Assembly: GCA_963849095.1 (NCBI GenBank)
Contig: CAWKGA010000009.1
Span: forward strand, 434,001 to 498,000
Length of the DNA: 64,000 nt
Reading direction: 5' to 3'
From: JASHUC01 sp963849095
GTDB lineage: Bacteria > Pseudomonadota > Gammaproteobacteria > Steroidobacterales > Steroidobacteraceae
In this document: positions 25,197 through 38,182 of the stretch, piece after piece
Layout of the letters: the number at the start of each line of letters is the position of its first letter
How positions within the stretch are numbered: position 1 is the stretch's first letter
Notes under the pieces: model-generated
Seen by the model: the letters and a program-made list of their open reading frames with translations, nothing else
What the model was told of the DNA's origin: nothing
Database searches by the model: none
Program-made: the position numbers and the translations under genes

Positions 25197-26429
25197 TCAC
25201 AGGACGGCCCACCACGGGCACGCCAGAATTCCGGTCCGTATAACTCGGATCTCGGGGTCGCTGCTCAAGACGATCCCGCGAGGCATATTGGGATGACGCT
25301 CGCGAAACGTGATCAAGTGGCGCGCATCGTCTACGCCCACTGATTCAGCTGCTTTGACCTCCACGGGCAGCAGATGGCCGTTCTGCTCCAAGACAAAGTC
25401 GACTTCCTGCCCGGAACTCAGTCGCCAGTGGTAAAGGTCGCGTGTCGGGGCGCCATCCCTCCACACGAACAGGTCGCTGGCGACCATGGTTTCAAGATGG
25501 AAGCCGGTGGGCGTTGTATCGCGGGCTGCCGCCAGAGCGAGCGCCGCGTCGACGCTGTAGAGCTTCGGCGCCTTGATCACACGCTGGCCCGAGTTGCGGG
25601 AGTACGGCGGGACGAGCTCGATGAGGTAACTGCGCTGCAGCGCCTCAAGCCAACGCCTGATGGTGGTGACCGGCGTGCCGAGGTCGTTGGACAGGCCCGT
25701 CACGTTGAGCTCCTGACCGGTTCGGGCCGCGGTCAGTCGCACGAAGGCTTCCAGGCGCGGCGCGGATTCGACCTCCAGTATCTCGAGGATGTCGCGGCGC
25801 GAAAAGATTTCGACGTAGTCGTCGAGCATTCGCAGGCGCTGGTCGGATGGGGCGGCAACGGCCCTAGGGAACCCTCCCGCCTGGACCACGGAGCGCCAGT
25901 CGAGCGATCCGCTGGAAGCGGCGCGTTGCTCCAGTTCGGCGAGCACGGCCGCTTCGTCGGGCCCGAACAGGAAGCTCCACCCTCGGTGGTCCTCGTCAAA
26001 CCGCAGCTCGCTTAAGGTCAGCGGTCGAAGCGTCCGATACGTTGCGCGTCCAACCAAGGAGTCGCTTACCGACTTTCCGACTTTGGGTTGGTTCGACCCG
26101 CTGAGCAGGTACTGCCCGTTTCGCCCATCCCGGTCGACGACCGCCTTGATAGCGAGCATCAGATCGGGAGCCCGCTGCACCTCGTCGATGAACGCTCCGC
26201 GGTCTCCCAGGTCCGCCAGGAACCCCTCCGGATCGACGATGGCTTGGTCGCGGACGTCCCGTTCGTCGAGCGTCCGCCTGGCGAAGCCCTGCGCTTCGGC
26301 GATCTCCTGACAGATCGTGCTCTTGCCGACCTGGCGCGCCCCCATGACTGCTACAACCGGATACAGGCTGAGGTCAGTGCGCAGCTGGGCGTGGATCACC
26401 CGCGGGTAGTGGGTATTTGCGTCAGGCAT
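25197..26429 (-). CDS. AAA family ATPase with DUF4143 domain
   Basis: A 410-residue protein: an N-terminal AAA-like ATPase with Walker A GARQVGKST (30-38) and Walker B-like AFIDEVQRAP, and the sensor-like segment YLLSGSNQP. This is followed by a C-terminal DUF4143 domain with the VDFVLEQNGHLLPVEVKAAESV stretch, which resembles a PD-(D/E)xK nuclease-type fold. The family is common on mobile elements and near defence genes and has no firmly established role. It is the leftmost cargo gene, ending 34 bases from the attachment repeat, and is transcribed divergently from the 26482 gene over a 52-base palindromic promoter region. Confidence 0.85.
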   Translation of the reverse strand: MPDANTHYPRVIHAQLRTDLSLYPVVAVMGARQVGKSTICQEIAEAQGFARRTLDERDVRDQAIVDPEGFLADLGDRGAFIDEVQRAPDLMLAIKAVVDRDGRNGQYLLSGSNQPKVGKSVSDSLVGRATYRTLRPLTLSELRFDEDHRGWSFLFGPDEAAVLAELEQRAASSGSLDWRSVVQAGGFPRAVAAPSDQRLRMLDDYVEIFSRRDILEILEVESAPRLEAFVRLTAARTGQELNVTGLSNDLGTPVTTIRRWLEALQRSYLIELVPPYSRNSGQRVIKAPKLYSVDAALALAAARDTTPTGFHLETMVASDLFVWRDGAPTRDLYHWRLSSGQEVDFVLEQNGHLLPVEVKAAESVGVDDARHLITFRERHPNMPRGIVLSSDPEIRVIRTGILACPWWAVL

Positions 26430-26481
26430 ATCTATACGTTATATTGCCGTTTGACAGTCAATATACCGTAGGAATATAGTC
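26430..26481. promoter_or_regulatory. Compact divergent promoter with palindrome
   Basis: Only 52 AT-rich bases separate two divergent start codons. TATATTG at 26440-26446 is inverted as CAATATA at 26459-26465. On the plus strand TTGACA (26451-26456) is followed 18 bases later by TATAGT (26475-26480), which abuts the ATG at 26482. On the minus strand a TATAGA element likewise abuts the DUF4143 start. The geometry suggests leaderless or very short-leader transcripts under shared control. Inference from motif spacing. Confidence 0.5.
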
Positions 26482-27018
26482 ATGGCAAATGCGTATTCGG
26501 CGGACGATCTGCTGGAGTTTCTCGACCACGCAGGCGACAAGGGGCTCATGCCCGCCGCAACCGCCCAGGCCCTGGCAGTGGCCACGAGGAATGTCCTCGG
26601 AATCCTGTCTGACGCTGAGAAGGCCGATTTGGGTCAGTTGGATCTCGACGCGACCGTCAGGCGCTTTACGAACAAGCGTGCCAAGGATTTCAATCCCTCG
26701 TCGCTCAAGGAGTACGGTCGCCGGATCCGCCGAGCGGTCAACCTGTTCCTGAGCTGGCGAGAGGATCCGGCGAATTTCACGGTCAAGACACGGACGACCA
26801 CTGGACCCCGTAAGAGAGACAAGGAACTCGGAAACGATGAGTCTACGACAAGGGAAACATCTACGGAGCGAGCCCCGGATGAGGTGGCAGGAACGTATCG
26901 CTCGGCGGTCCCCATTCGCCCGGGCCTCGTGGTGACGCTGGTCAATATTCCAAATGACCTAACCAGCGCCGAGGCGGAGCGGATCGCGGGATTCGTCAGG
27001 ATGCTGGCGCTCAAATGA
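26482..27018 (+). CDS. Hypothetical protein with recombinase core-binding-like N-terminus
   Basis: A 178-residue protein. Residues 1-95 are helical and resemble the SAM-like core-binding domain of tyrosine recombinases (LMPAATAQALAVATRNVLGI, then SLKEYGRRIRRAVNLFLSWREDP), but there is no catalytic domain. A charged linker (about 95-140, TTTGPRKRDKELGNDESTT) joins a short C-terminal module ending in LVNIPNDLTSAEAERIAGFVRMLALK, a helix-turn pattern seen at the end of many small DNA-binding proteins. It shares a promoter with the DUF4143 gene and lies 157 bases before hsdM. A regulatory role for the operon is possible; I do not recognise a named family. Confidence 0.62.
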   Translation: MANAYSADDLLEFLDHAGDKGLMPAATAQALAVATRNVLGILSDAEKADLGQLDLDATVRRFTNKRAKDFNPSSLKEYGRRIRRAVNLFLSWREDPANFTVKTRTTTGPRKRDKELGNDESTTRETSTERAPDEVAGTYRSAVPIRPGLVVTLVNIPNDLTSAEAERIAGFVRMLALK

Positions 27019-27175
27019 ATGATTGTGCGCAGGTGCACGGACTGGGCATTTTGCTCATTGCGCTGAACAAGAATATTCAATACCGAACGGACGCGAGAGC
27101 AGTGCCTGCGAACCGCTACCAGCGCTGAAACTCTGCGGATCTGCACCAGGTTAGGACTCCGGAAGCCCCAAGCCG

Positions 27176-28715
<1,540 letters not shown>

Positions 28716-28726
<11 letters not shown>

Positions 28727-30035
28727 CTGGGGCGCCCAGACTATCGAGGAGGCGATGGCCGCGATAATCGACTATCGCGGCAAGACACCGCGGAAAACGA
28801 CATCCGGTATCCCGCTTATCACGGCAAAGGTGGTTAAAGGCGGTCGCATCGAGACCCCCGACGAATTCATCGCCGAATCTGACTATACGGACTGGATGCG
28901 CCGCGGAATTCCAGAGCCTGGCGACGTCGTTGTGACGACCGAGGCGCCTCTTGGCGAAGTTGCACAACTTGGCAATGAGCGCGTGGCGTTGGCTCAAAGG
29001 CTGATTTGCCTCCGAGGCAAATCTGGAGTTTTGGACAACAGATTCCTGAAGTTCCTGATGCAAGCGGATGCTGTGCAAGAGCAGCTCCGCTCAAGGGCGA
29101 CCGGCACGACCGTCCTCGGCATCAAGCAAAGTGAGCTGCGTAAAGTAGTCCTGCCGCTACCGTCCATCGACGAACAACGCGCTATCGCCCACGTCCTCGG
29201 CACGTTGGACGACAAGTTCGAGTCGAACAGGCGGATGAGCGAGACGCTGGAAGCTTTGGCGCGAGCACTGTTCAGGTCGTGGTTCGTGGAATTCGACCCC
29301 GTTCGAGCTAAGGCCGAGGGACGCGAGTCCGGCCTCCCCAAGCATATTGCCGACTTGTTTCCGGATTCGTTTGAGGATTCGGAGCTGGGGGAGATTCCGA
29401 GGGGATGGACCGCTGTGCCTCTGCCAGATGCGATCGAGGTGAATCCAACCCGGGTACTGAAGAAAGGCGATGTAGCCCCCTACCTCGACATGGCCAACAT
29501 GCCCATGTGCGGCCACTCACCGGATGACGTGGTTGACCGCCCGTTTGGGTCGGGGATGCGCTTCAAGAACGGGGACACGCTCGTCGCACGAATTACGCCG
29601 TGCCTTGAGAATGGAAAGACAGCGTACGTTGACTTCCTCCTAGATGAGCAAGTCGGATGGGGGTCAACGGAGTACATCGTATTGCGTCCGAAGCCGCCGC
29701 TGCCTTCTGAGTACGCTTACTGTCTGGCACGCAGCAGTGGGTTCCGGGAGTTCGCTATCCAGAGCATGACGGGCTCCAGCGGACGACAACGTGTACCCGC
29801 CGAGTCGCTGTCTCACTACCCCGTAGTTACACCTTCGCAACAGATCGCGGAACAGTTCGGCCACATTGTCGGACCACTCTTTTCGCGCGCTTCTAATGCC
29901 GTGCGTGAGTCGCGCGCGCTGGCCGCGCTTCGCGACTCGCTCCTTCCCAAGCTCGTATCCGGTGATATCCGAATGAAGAACGCGGAGGTAATCGTGAGCA
30001 AACCGTGCTCAAGCGAAGTAGAAGCAATCAAATGA
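28716..30035 (+). CDS. hsdS: Type I restriction specificity subunit
   Basis: DNA-sequence-recognition subunit of 439 residues, with two target-recognition domains and conserved coiled-coil regions. The first TRD ends at about residue 150 in the VLPLPSIDEQRAIAHVLGTLDDKFESNRRMSETLEALARALFRSWF spacer; the second begins at GEIPRGWTAVPLPDAIEVNP and ends with VVTPSQQIAEQFGHIVGPLFSRA. The ATG at 28716 is chosen over an upstream in-frame ATG because MAGDWGAQTIEE starts the TRD; it overlaps hsdM by 11 bases. Its stop overlaps the RT start by four bases (ATGA), so the RT is translationally coupled to it. Confidence 0.95.
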
Positions 30036-30193
30036 CCACGCGGCGTTCAAGTCGATCGATTCTCGACATGACTGCGAAGCAGGCTCGCGCGTTCCTATTA
30101 AAGCCTGAAAGTTACTGCAACATGGATTTGCCCGTCTATTTCACTTTTGGGGAGTTGCTCTCGGCTGTTTCGAAAGAGTTACTTGGCAAGTGA
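30032..30193 (+). pseudogene. Reverse transcriptase, 5' fragment cut by IS element
   Basis: The first 53 codons of an RT gene, beginning with an ATG that overlaps the hsdS stop (ATGA). The protein starts MTTRRSSRSILDMTAKQA and runs to LLGK, after which a TGA is created by the junction of the target duplication and the IS end. Joining codon 53 (AAG, 30188-30190) to 31749 continues the frame without change. This fragment lacks all polymerase motifs. It shows that the RT was originally the third gene of the hsd operon. Confidence 0.85.
30181..30191 (+). repeat. Target-site duplication, left copy
   Basis: ACTTGGCAAGT, repeated identically at 31739-31749. The 11-base length fits IS4-family insertions (usually 9-12). 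Perfect identity indicates a recent insertion. Confidence 0.88.
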
Positions 30194-31738
30194 ATGGCAC
30201 TCAGTTAAGCCGTATCGAGTTGGAGCATGCGGCGTAAGATCTTGAATGCAAAGAAGAAGGTTGGCGCGGAGTGATAGGATGATGGTGTCAAACAAACACC
30301 CGTCCACCCCGGAGGCCAACCTTCATGGCGATCGATTCTAGAGATCAGTGCGCGCGGCGGCAACGTGCCATCTGTCGAGAGGTACAGAAAGCTGCCTCGC
30401 AAGTCGACTCGATGGATTTCTTCAACTTGATCACCGGGCCTGAGCTGCTGGAAGTGCTGGAGTCGCTGATGCCGGAGTATCGGGAGCGGAAATTCCCGCC
30501 GACGGTGACGCTGGCGATGTTCCTGGGGCAGATTCTGCGCGCCGATAGTTCCTGCCGGAACGCCGTGAACGAGGCGATCATCAATCAGCTGCTGCAGGGA
30601 TCGGAGGCAGTCAGTGCGAATACCGGTGGGTACTGCCAAGCGCGGGAACGACTGCCGACGGATCTGGTCCGCGAACTGGCTCGACGATGCGGGCTGCTGA
30701 TGAACCAGCGCACCTCGAATGAGTGGCTGTGGCGCGGCCGGCACGTGAAATTGACCGATGGCACCACCACGTTGATGCCGGATACGGAGCCGAACCAGGC
30801 GAAGTACCCGCAGCATGGGAGCCAGGAGAAGGGGGCGGGATTTCCGATCGCGCGGCTCGTCGCCGTCCTGTCGCTCGCCAGCGGGGCGGTACTTGATTTG
30901 GCGATGGGACCGTACAAGGGCAAGGGTACGGGCGAATACGGGTTGTTTCGCGAATTGCTCGACTGTTTTGCCCCGGGCGACGTGATGCTGGCCGACAGCT
31001 ACTACTGTGGCTATTTCCTGATCGCCGAGCTGCAGTCCCGCGGGGTGGACGTGCTGTTTGAGCAGCATGGGGCGCGGCACACGGATTTTCGCACCGGGGA
31101 GAAGCTCGGTCCCCGCGACCACGTGGTCCAGTGGAGCAAACCGAAGGCCAGACCGGAATGGATGACGCCCGAGGAGTATGCCGCCTATCCGTCTACGCTG
31201 ACCCTGCGCGAAGTGAGAGTCGGCAAGAAAGTGTTGGTGACCTCCTTCCTGAATCCCCGGGAGGTCTGCAAGCGGGAGATCGGCAAGCTGTTTCTGCGCA
31301 GATGGAACGTTGAGCTTGACCTTCGGAACATCAAATCGACCCTCGGCATGGAGCGCCTGACGTGCAGAACGCCTGCCATGTGCGAGAAAGAGGTCTGGGT
31401 CTACGCGCTCGCCTACAATTTGATCCGCATGTTGATGGCAACGGCCGCCGAACGGGCCGGTGTGCTGCCACGGCAGCTGAGCTTCAAACATACGGTGCAG
31501 GTGTGGGTGGCGTGGAGTCAAAGACAGTTTCTCTCCGACGCGCCAGAAGACATCCTCGGACTGTTCCGCGTAATCGCCCAGGTTCGGGTCGGGAGGCGAC
31601 CTGGACGGCTCGAACCCCGCGTCATCAAGCAGCGACCCAAAGCCTTCCCACGCTTGCAGACCACCCGCCGTCGTGCTCGCGCAATCATCCGCCGACACGG
31701 CCGTCCTCGACGGCTGGCGGCCTAACTGAGTGCCATTC
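30192..31738. mobile_element. IS4-family insertion sequence inside the RT gene
   Basis: A 1547-base element with terminal inverted repeats of 21 bases and one mismatch: left end at 30192-30212 starting GAATGGCACTCAGTTA, right end at 31718-31738 as its complement. It encodes one transposase covering most of its length, whose stop lies within the right inverted repeat. It is flanked by the 11-base duplication. I found no second copy in the window. Confidence 0.93.
30325..31725 (+). CDS. IS4 family DDE transposase
   Basis: A 466-residue transposase with an N-terminal DUF4372-like or helix-turn-helix region, then the DDE catalytic core: D145 in LTDGTT, D224 in LADSYY, and E330 in WNVELDLRNIKSTLGME, where R and K near the E match the Y-R-E-K style signature of IS4. 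The core has a long insertion between the second D and E, as in the family. ATG 30325 starts 133 bases inside the left end. It appears intact and is transcribed in the same direction as the hsd operon, so read-through from the element could help or hinder hsdR expression. Confidence 0.93.
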   Translation: MAIDSRDQCARRQRAICREVQKAASQVDSMDFFNLITGPELLEVLESLMPEYRERKFPPTVTLAMFLGQILRADSSCRNAVNEAIINQLLQGSEAVSANTGGYCQARERLPTDLVRELARRCGLLMNQRTSNEWLWRGRHVKLTDGTTTLMPDTEPNQAKYPQHGSQEKGAGFPIARLVAVLSLASGAVLDLAMGPYKGKGTGEYGLFRELLDCFAPGDVMLADSYYCGYFLIAELQSRGVDVLFEQHGARHTDFRTGEKLGPRDHVVQWSKPKARPEWMTPEEYAAYPSTLTLREVRVGKKVLVTSFLNPREVCKREIGKLFLRRWNVELDLRNIKSTLGMERLTCRTPAMCEKEVWVYALAYNLIRMLMATAAERAGVLPRQLSFKHTVQVWVAWSQRQFLSDAPEDILGLFRVIAQVRVGRRPGRLEPRVIKQRPKAFPRLQTTRRRARAIIRRHGRPRRLAA

Positions 31739-31749
31739 ACTTGGCAAGT
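31739..31749 (+). repeat. Target-site duplication, right copy
   Basis: Identical to 30181-30191. From its last base the RT frame resumes (TCA at 31749-31751). Confidence 0.88.
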
Positions 31750-33089
31750 CACTGACGAGCTTATCGAAAAACCCTCGCGACCACGAGGGTGTCAATTACG
31801 CGATGCTGTCCAACAAGGACGGCCGACACGCATGGAGGCCACTTCAGTTGGTCCATCCAGCCCTCTATGTCTCACTTGTAGAGCAGATGACTACCCCGAG
31901 CCAGTGGCAGGTGATTCGCGAGAGGTTCAAGGAGTTTCAGAGTCTCTCGAATATCAAGTGCCTGAGCGTTCCGTTAGCGGCGTCATCCGGTCGTAAAGAC
32001 AAGGCTGCGCAAATTCTCGGCTGGTGGCAAGGAATCGAGCAGGGCTCAATCGAGCTCGCGCTAGAGTACAACAATGTTTTCCATGCCGACATTGCGGATT
32101 GTTACGCAGCTATATATACCCATTCAATCGCGTGGGCCATTCACACAAAGCCCGTCGCCAAGGCCAAGAAAGGGGACAGGACGCTAATTGGGAACCTAAT
32201 CGACTTCGCTATTCAGGACATGCGGCATGGGCAGACGAACGGCATTCCCCAAGGCTCTGTTCTCATGGACTTTGTCTCGGAGCTTGTCCTCGGCTATGTA
32301 GATTTGGAATTGAGCAATCGGTTGACGGCAGATGGCATCACGGAATTCCGAATTCTTCGCTACCGCGATGACTACAGGATTTTCGTGCAGAACCCGCAGG
32401 AGGGCGAACGAATTCTCAAAGCTCTAACCGAGGTTCTGATTGATCTGGGACTTAAGCTCAATACCGGCAAGACTGCGGGATCATCGCAGGTCGTCGCTTA
32501 CTCGTTGAAGCCCGACAAGCGAGCATGGTTTCGCGGACGACAGGGTGATCCGAATTTGCAGAAGCATCTGCTCGTCATTCATGGCCACGGCATCGACTTT
32601 CCGAATTCAGGCAGCCTGACAGTCGCCCTCACACATTTTCACCGGCGAGTGATCAAGACGAGGCGAGTCCGAAACCCTATCGCTCTCATCAGCATTGCTG
32701 TCGATATTGCCTACGGTAGCCCAAAGGCGTTTCCGGTCTGTGCAGCAATAGTCAGCAAGCTACTAAGTGCAATCAAGGCGGATAGCGCGCGGACCGACGT
32801 GATAAAGAAGATCCATCAGAAGCTATCGCAACTGCCGAACACTGGACACATGGAGATTTGGCTTCAACGAGTTAGCCATCCATTTGAGCCACGGTTCGCG
32901 TACACCGAGAAGCTGTGCAAACTGGTGAAGGGTAAATCAGTCGACTTGTGGAACAACGACTGGATCACGGCCAAGAAATTGAAGGCAGCGTTGAATCCCT
33001 CAAGGATTGTGAGTGAGGCAAAATTGCGATCGCTCAAGCCGGTCGTTAATCCAGTGGAGATCGCGCTATTTGCCACGGAGAGGTACTGA
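31749..33089 (+). pseudogene. Reverse transcriptase, 3' fragment with polymerase motifs
   Basis: Codons 54-499 of the interrupted RT. In restored numbering, motif A lies at FHADIADCY (D167, D170), the PQG motif at 220-222 in GIPQGSVLMDF, and the catalytic YRDD at 258-261 in RILRYRDDYRIF, followed by LNTGKT, which fits the conserved motif after the palm. The IYTHSIAWA sequence after motif A and the lack of a group II intron maturase/X domain or Cas1 fusion place it nearer the defence-associated (UG/Abi-type, DRT-like) RTs than retron, DGR or intron RTs; this is recognition from motifs, not a search. An internal ATG at 31803 (residue 72) could still give a 428-residue product with all motifs. 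It stops at 33089, directly before hsdR. Confidence 0.85.
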
Positions 33090-36254
<3,165 letters not shown>

Positions 36255-36257
36255 GCC

Positions 36258-37178
36258 ATGGACGACCGCTCTGTCAGGCAGGCGACCTTCGCGTGGCTGG
36301 ACGAGCAGACCGAGATCCACGGCTACTCCATGGAGCGAACCCTCCTCGCCCGGGGATTCGAGTTTCAGGGCGAACGGGTTCGACTGGTCGGCCCACAGGG
36401 AATCTTCAAACCGAGGTGTCTTGACCTGCCGCTGTCGATCACAACAGTGGCCGGCGGCCCCTATGCCGACTCCTTCCGGCCGGACGGGCTCCTGAGCTAT
36501 CGCTATCGAGGCACCGACCCGCGGCATAGGGACAACGTTGGGTTGCACACTTGTATGCAACAGCGCAGACCGCTCGTTTATTTGCACGGGATCGAAAAGG
36601 GAACGTACGTGCCGGCGTGGCCAGTATTCATCGTCGGCGCAGACGACCGTACGCTGACCTTCACGGTTGCCGTCGACGATGCACTGGCTCTCCGGCAGTT
36701 GGAGACATTGCCCGCCGAGTCATCCGTACAGTCTGATTCCGTGATTCGTCGCGGCTACATTACCCGACTTGCCCGTCAGCGTATCCACCAGCAGGCATTC
36801 CGCGAGCGGGTTCTGCACGCATATCGTGGACAGTGTGCACTCTGCCGGTTGAAGCACGGCGTGCTGCTCGATGCGGCGCACATCGTCCCGGACAGCGATC
36901 CGGAAGGCGATCCGGTCACCAGTAATGGCATCTCTCTGTGCAAGCTACATCACGCCGCCTTCGACAGGCACTTTCTTGCGATCCGGCCCGACTATGTGGT
37001 CGAGATCCGGCGTGACCTGTTGGAGGAAACTGACGGACCCATGCTGAAGCACGGATTACAGGGTCTGCATCACCAGCCCATCGTCGTGCCTTCGCGCGAG
37101 GACCAGAAGCCAAACAGGCTGGCGTTGGAGCAACGCTATCAGCGGTTCATGGACACACCAATGGAATCCCGAAGGTGA
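36258..37178 (+). CDS. HNH endonuclease with N-terminal PUA/SRA-like domain
   Basis: A 306-residue protein starting three bases after hsdR. The C-terminal HNH module is CALCRLKHGVLLDAAHIVPDSD, with NGISLCKLHHAAFDRH downstream: a CxxC pair, catalytic H in AAHI, N in SNG, and the final LHH. The N-terminal 190 residues (GIFKPRCLDLPLSITT, then DGLLSYRYRGTDPRHRDNVGL and WPVFIVGADD) match the uncharacterised domain common in putative restriction HNH enzymes, reminiscent of modified-base-recognition domains. A type IV-like nuclease acting on modified DNA is a reasonable inference. It extends the hsd operon with a second nuclease. Confidence 0.86.
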   Translation: MDDRSVRQATFAWLDEQTEIHGYSMERTLLARGFEFQGERVRLVGPQGIFKPRCLDLPLSITTVAGGPYADSFRPDGLLSYRYRGTDPRHRDNVGLHTCMQQRRPLVYLHGIEKGTYVPAWPVFIVGADDRTLTFTVAVDDALALRQLETLPAESSVQSDSVIRRGYITRLARQRIHQQAFRERVLHAYRGQCALCRLKHGVLLDAAHIVPDSDPEGDPVTSNGISLCKLHHAAFDRHFLAIRPDYVVEIRRDLLEETDGPMLKHGLQGLHHQPIVVPSREDQKPNRLALEQRYQRFMDTPMESRR

Positions 37179-37507
37179 CAGAACAGATTTCGCTCGATCT
37201 GCCGTCGCATCGAAAGCTGCCCATCCACGCTCGCGAGGGGACTCGGCGCCGCTATGGGATATCATGTGGAGCACCCGTGCAACTGCCGTTGGCACTCCGC
37301 GAGCGGCGAATCTGCTCCGCTAGCCATAGTTGCACTTCCGCCTCGATCCAGCCCACGGCGCGCAGGCCAATGCGCACCCGGCTCGGGAATCGTCGTTCGG
37401 CTTCGAGCTGGCTACCGCTGGCCCACACAACATTACGAGGCCGGATCCTGGGGCAAACTCGGCAATACCCGGGAGGCGTGATCGCAGCGCAGGTTCTTGT
37501 GCAATAG
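37175..37507 (+). pseudogene. Possible remnant gene after the HNH nuclease
   Basis: A frame opens with GTG overlapping the HNH stop in a GTGA arrangement (MTEQISLDLPSHRKLPIHAREG), which looks like a coupled start. After about 30 codons it becomes Arg/Ser/Ala-rich with no recognisable structure. It may be the start of a lost or truncated operon gene. I cannot assign a family. Confidence 0.3.
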
Positions 37508-37630
37508 CACGGTCGTCGCGCGATAGCCTTCCCGCACTGTAATGAGCCAATGACGGGTGTTAGGTTTTTCCGTGTTTTGGGGTAGGTTGCAGGATAGGCC
37601 CGTGGCCGCTGTTGTTAAACAATACGCGCC
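37508..37630. other. Spacer before mobC, candidate transfer-origin region
   Basis: The stretch from about 37270 to 37630 holds no gene I can support. Just before mobC it contains a T/G-rich segment (GGTTTTTCCGTGTTTTGGGG within 37561-37585) and a TTGTTAAACAA near-palindrome about ten bases before the mobC start. Transfer origins often lie upstream of mobC-relaxase pairs, so this is where one would be expected, but I do not recognise a nic site. Confidence 0.3.
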
Positions 37631-38182
37631 ATGGTCGCCGATCACCTCATCGCAGCGCGCGTGTCCGCCGACACGAAGGTTCGACTCAGGGCGCTGGCTG
37701 GCAAGCGCAACATCAGCGAGTCCGCTCTGCTTAAGGACCTGTTGGAACTGACGCTCGTCGGCTCTGGCTCGTCCCAGCTCGGCGAGGCTGAGCCGGTGGC
37801 CAAGACGGCGCGGCGGTCGCGTCTGTATGTCCGACTACGACCGGACGATCAATTGCTGCTGGCGGAGCGCGCCGCCGCACGACGTTTGGCGCCAGCTACC
37901 TACGTCTCGGCGCTGGTGCGCGCCCACCTCCGGCACCTGGCGCCGTTGCCAGCGGATGAGCTGCGCGCGTTCAATCGCGTTATTGCGGAGTTGGGAGCCA
38001 TCGGCCGCAACCTCAACCAGATTGCCCGGGCGACCCACCAGGGGACGCCCGCGGCCGACTCAAGGCGCGGTGAGTTCGTGGCGATGATGAGGATCTGCGC
38101 GGCGCTTCGGGATCACGTCAAGGGACTGCTGAAGGCAAACGCCATCAGCTGGAAGGTCGGTCATGCGGAACCGCATCCCTGA
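37631..38182 (+). CDS. mobC: Mobilization accessory protein MobC family
   Basis: A 183-residue relaxosome protein that binds the transfer origin and helps the relaxase melt DNA. The N-terminus resembles a ribbon-helix-helix (RVSADTKVRLRALAGKRNISESALLKDLL). The C-terminal MobC signature ELGAIGRNLNQIARATHQG is clear at residues 120-138. The relaxase gene begins 20 bases before its stop, so the two are coupled. The ATG is preceded by the AT-rich near-palindrome described for the spacer. Confidence 0.86.
   Translation: MVADHLIAARVSADTKVRLRALAGKRNISESALLKDLLELTLVGSGSSQLGEAEPVAKTARRSRLYVRLRPDDQLLLAERAAARRLAPATYVSALVRAHLRHLAPLPADELRAFNRVIAELGAIGRNLNQIARATHQGTPAADSRRGEFVAMMRICAALRDHVKGLLKANAISWKVGHAEPHP

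Noticed and set aside
30192..31738. The RT as a retron, group II intron or DGR component
   Set aside because: No msr/msd-like inverted structure, no maturase or HNH fused to the RT, and no template/variable repeat pair were seen around 30-33 kb.
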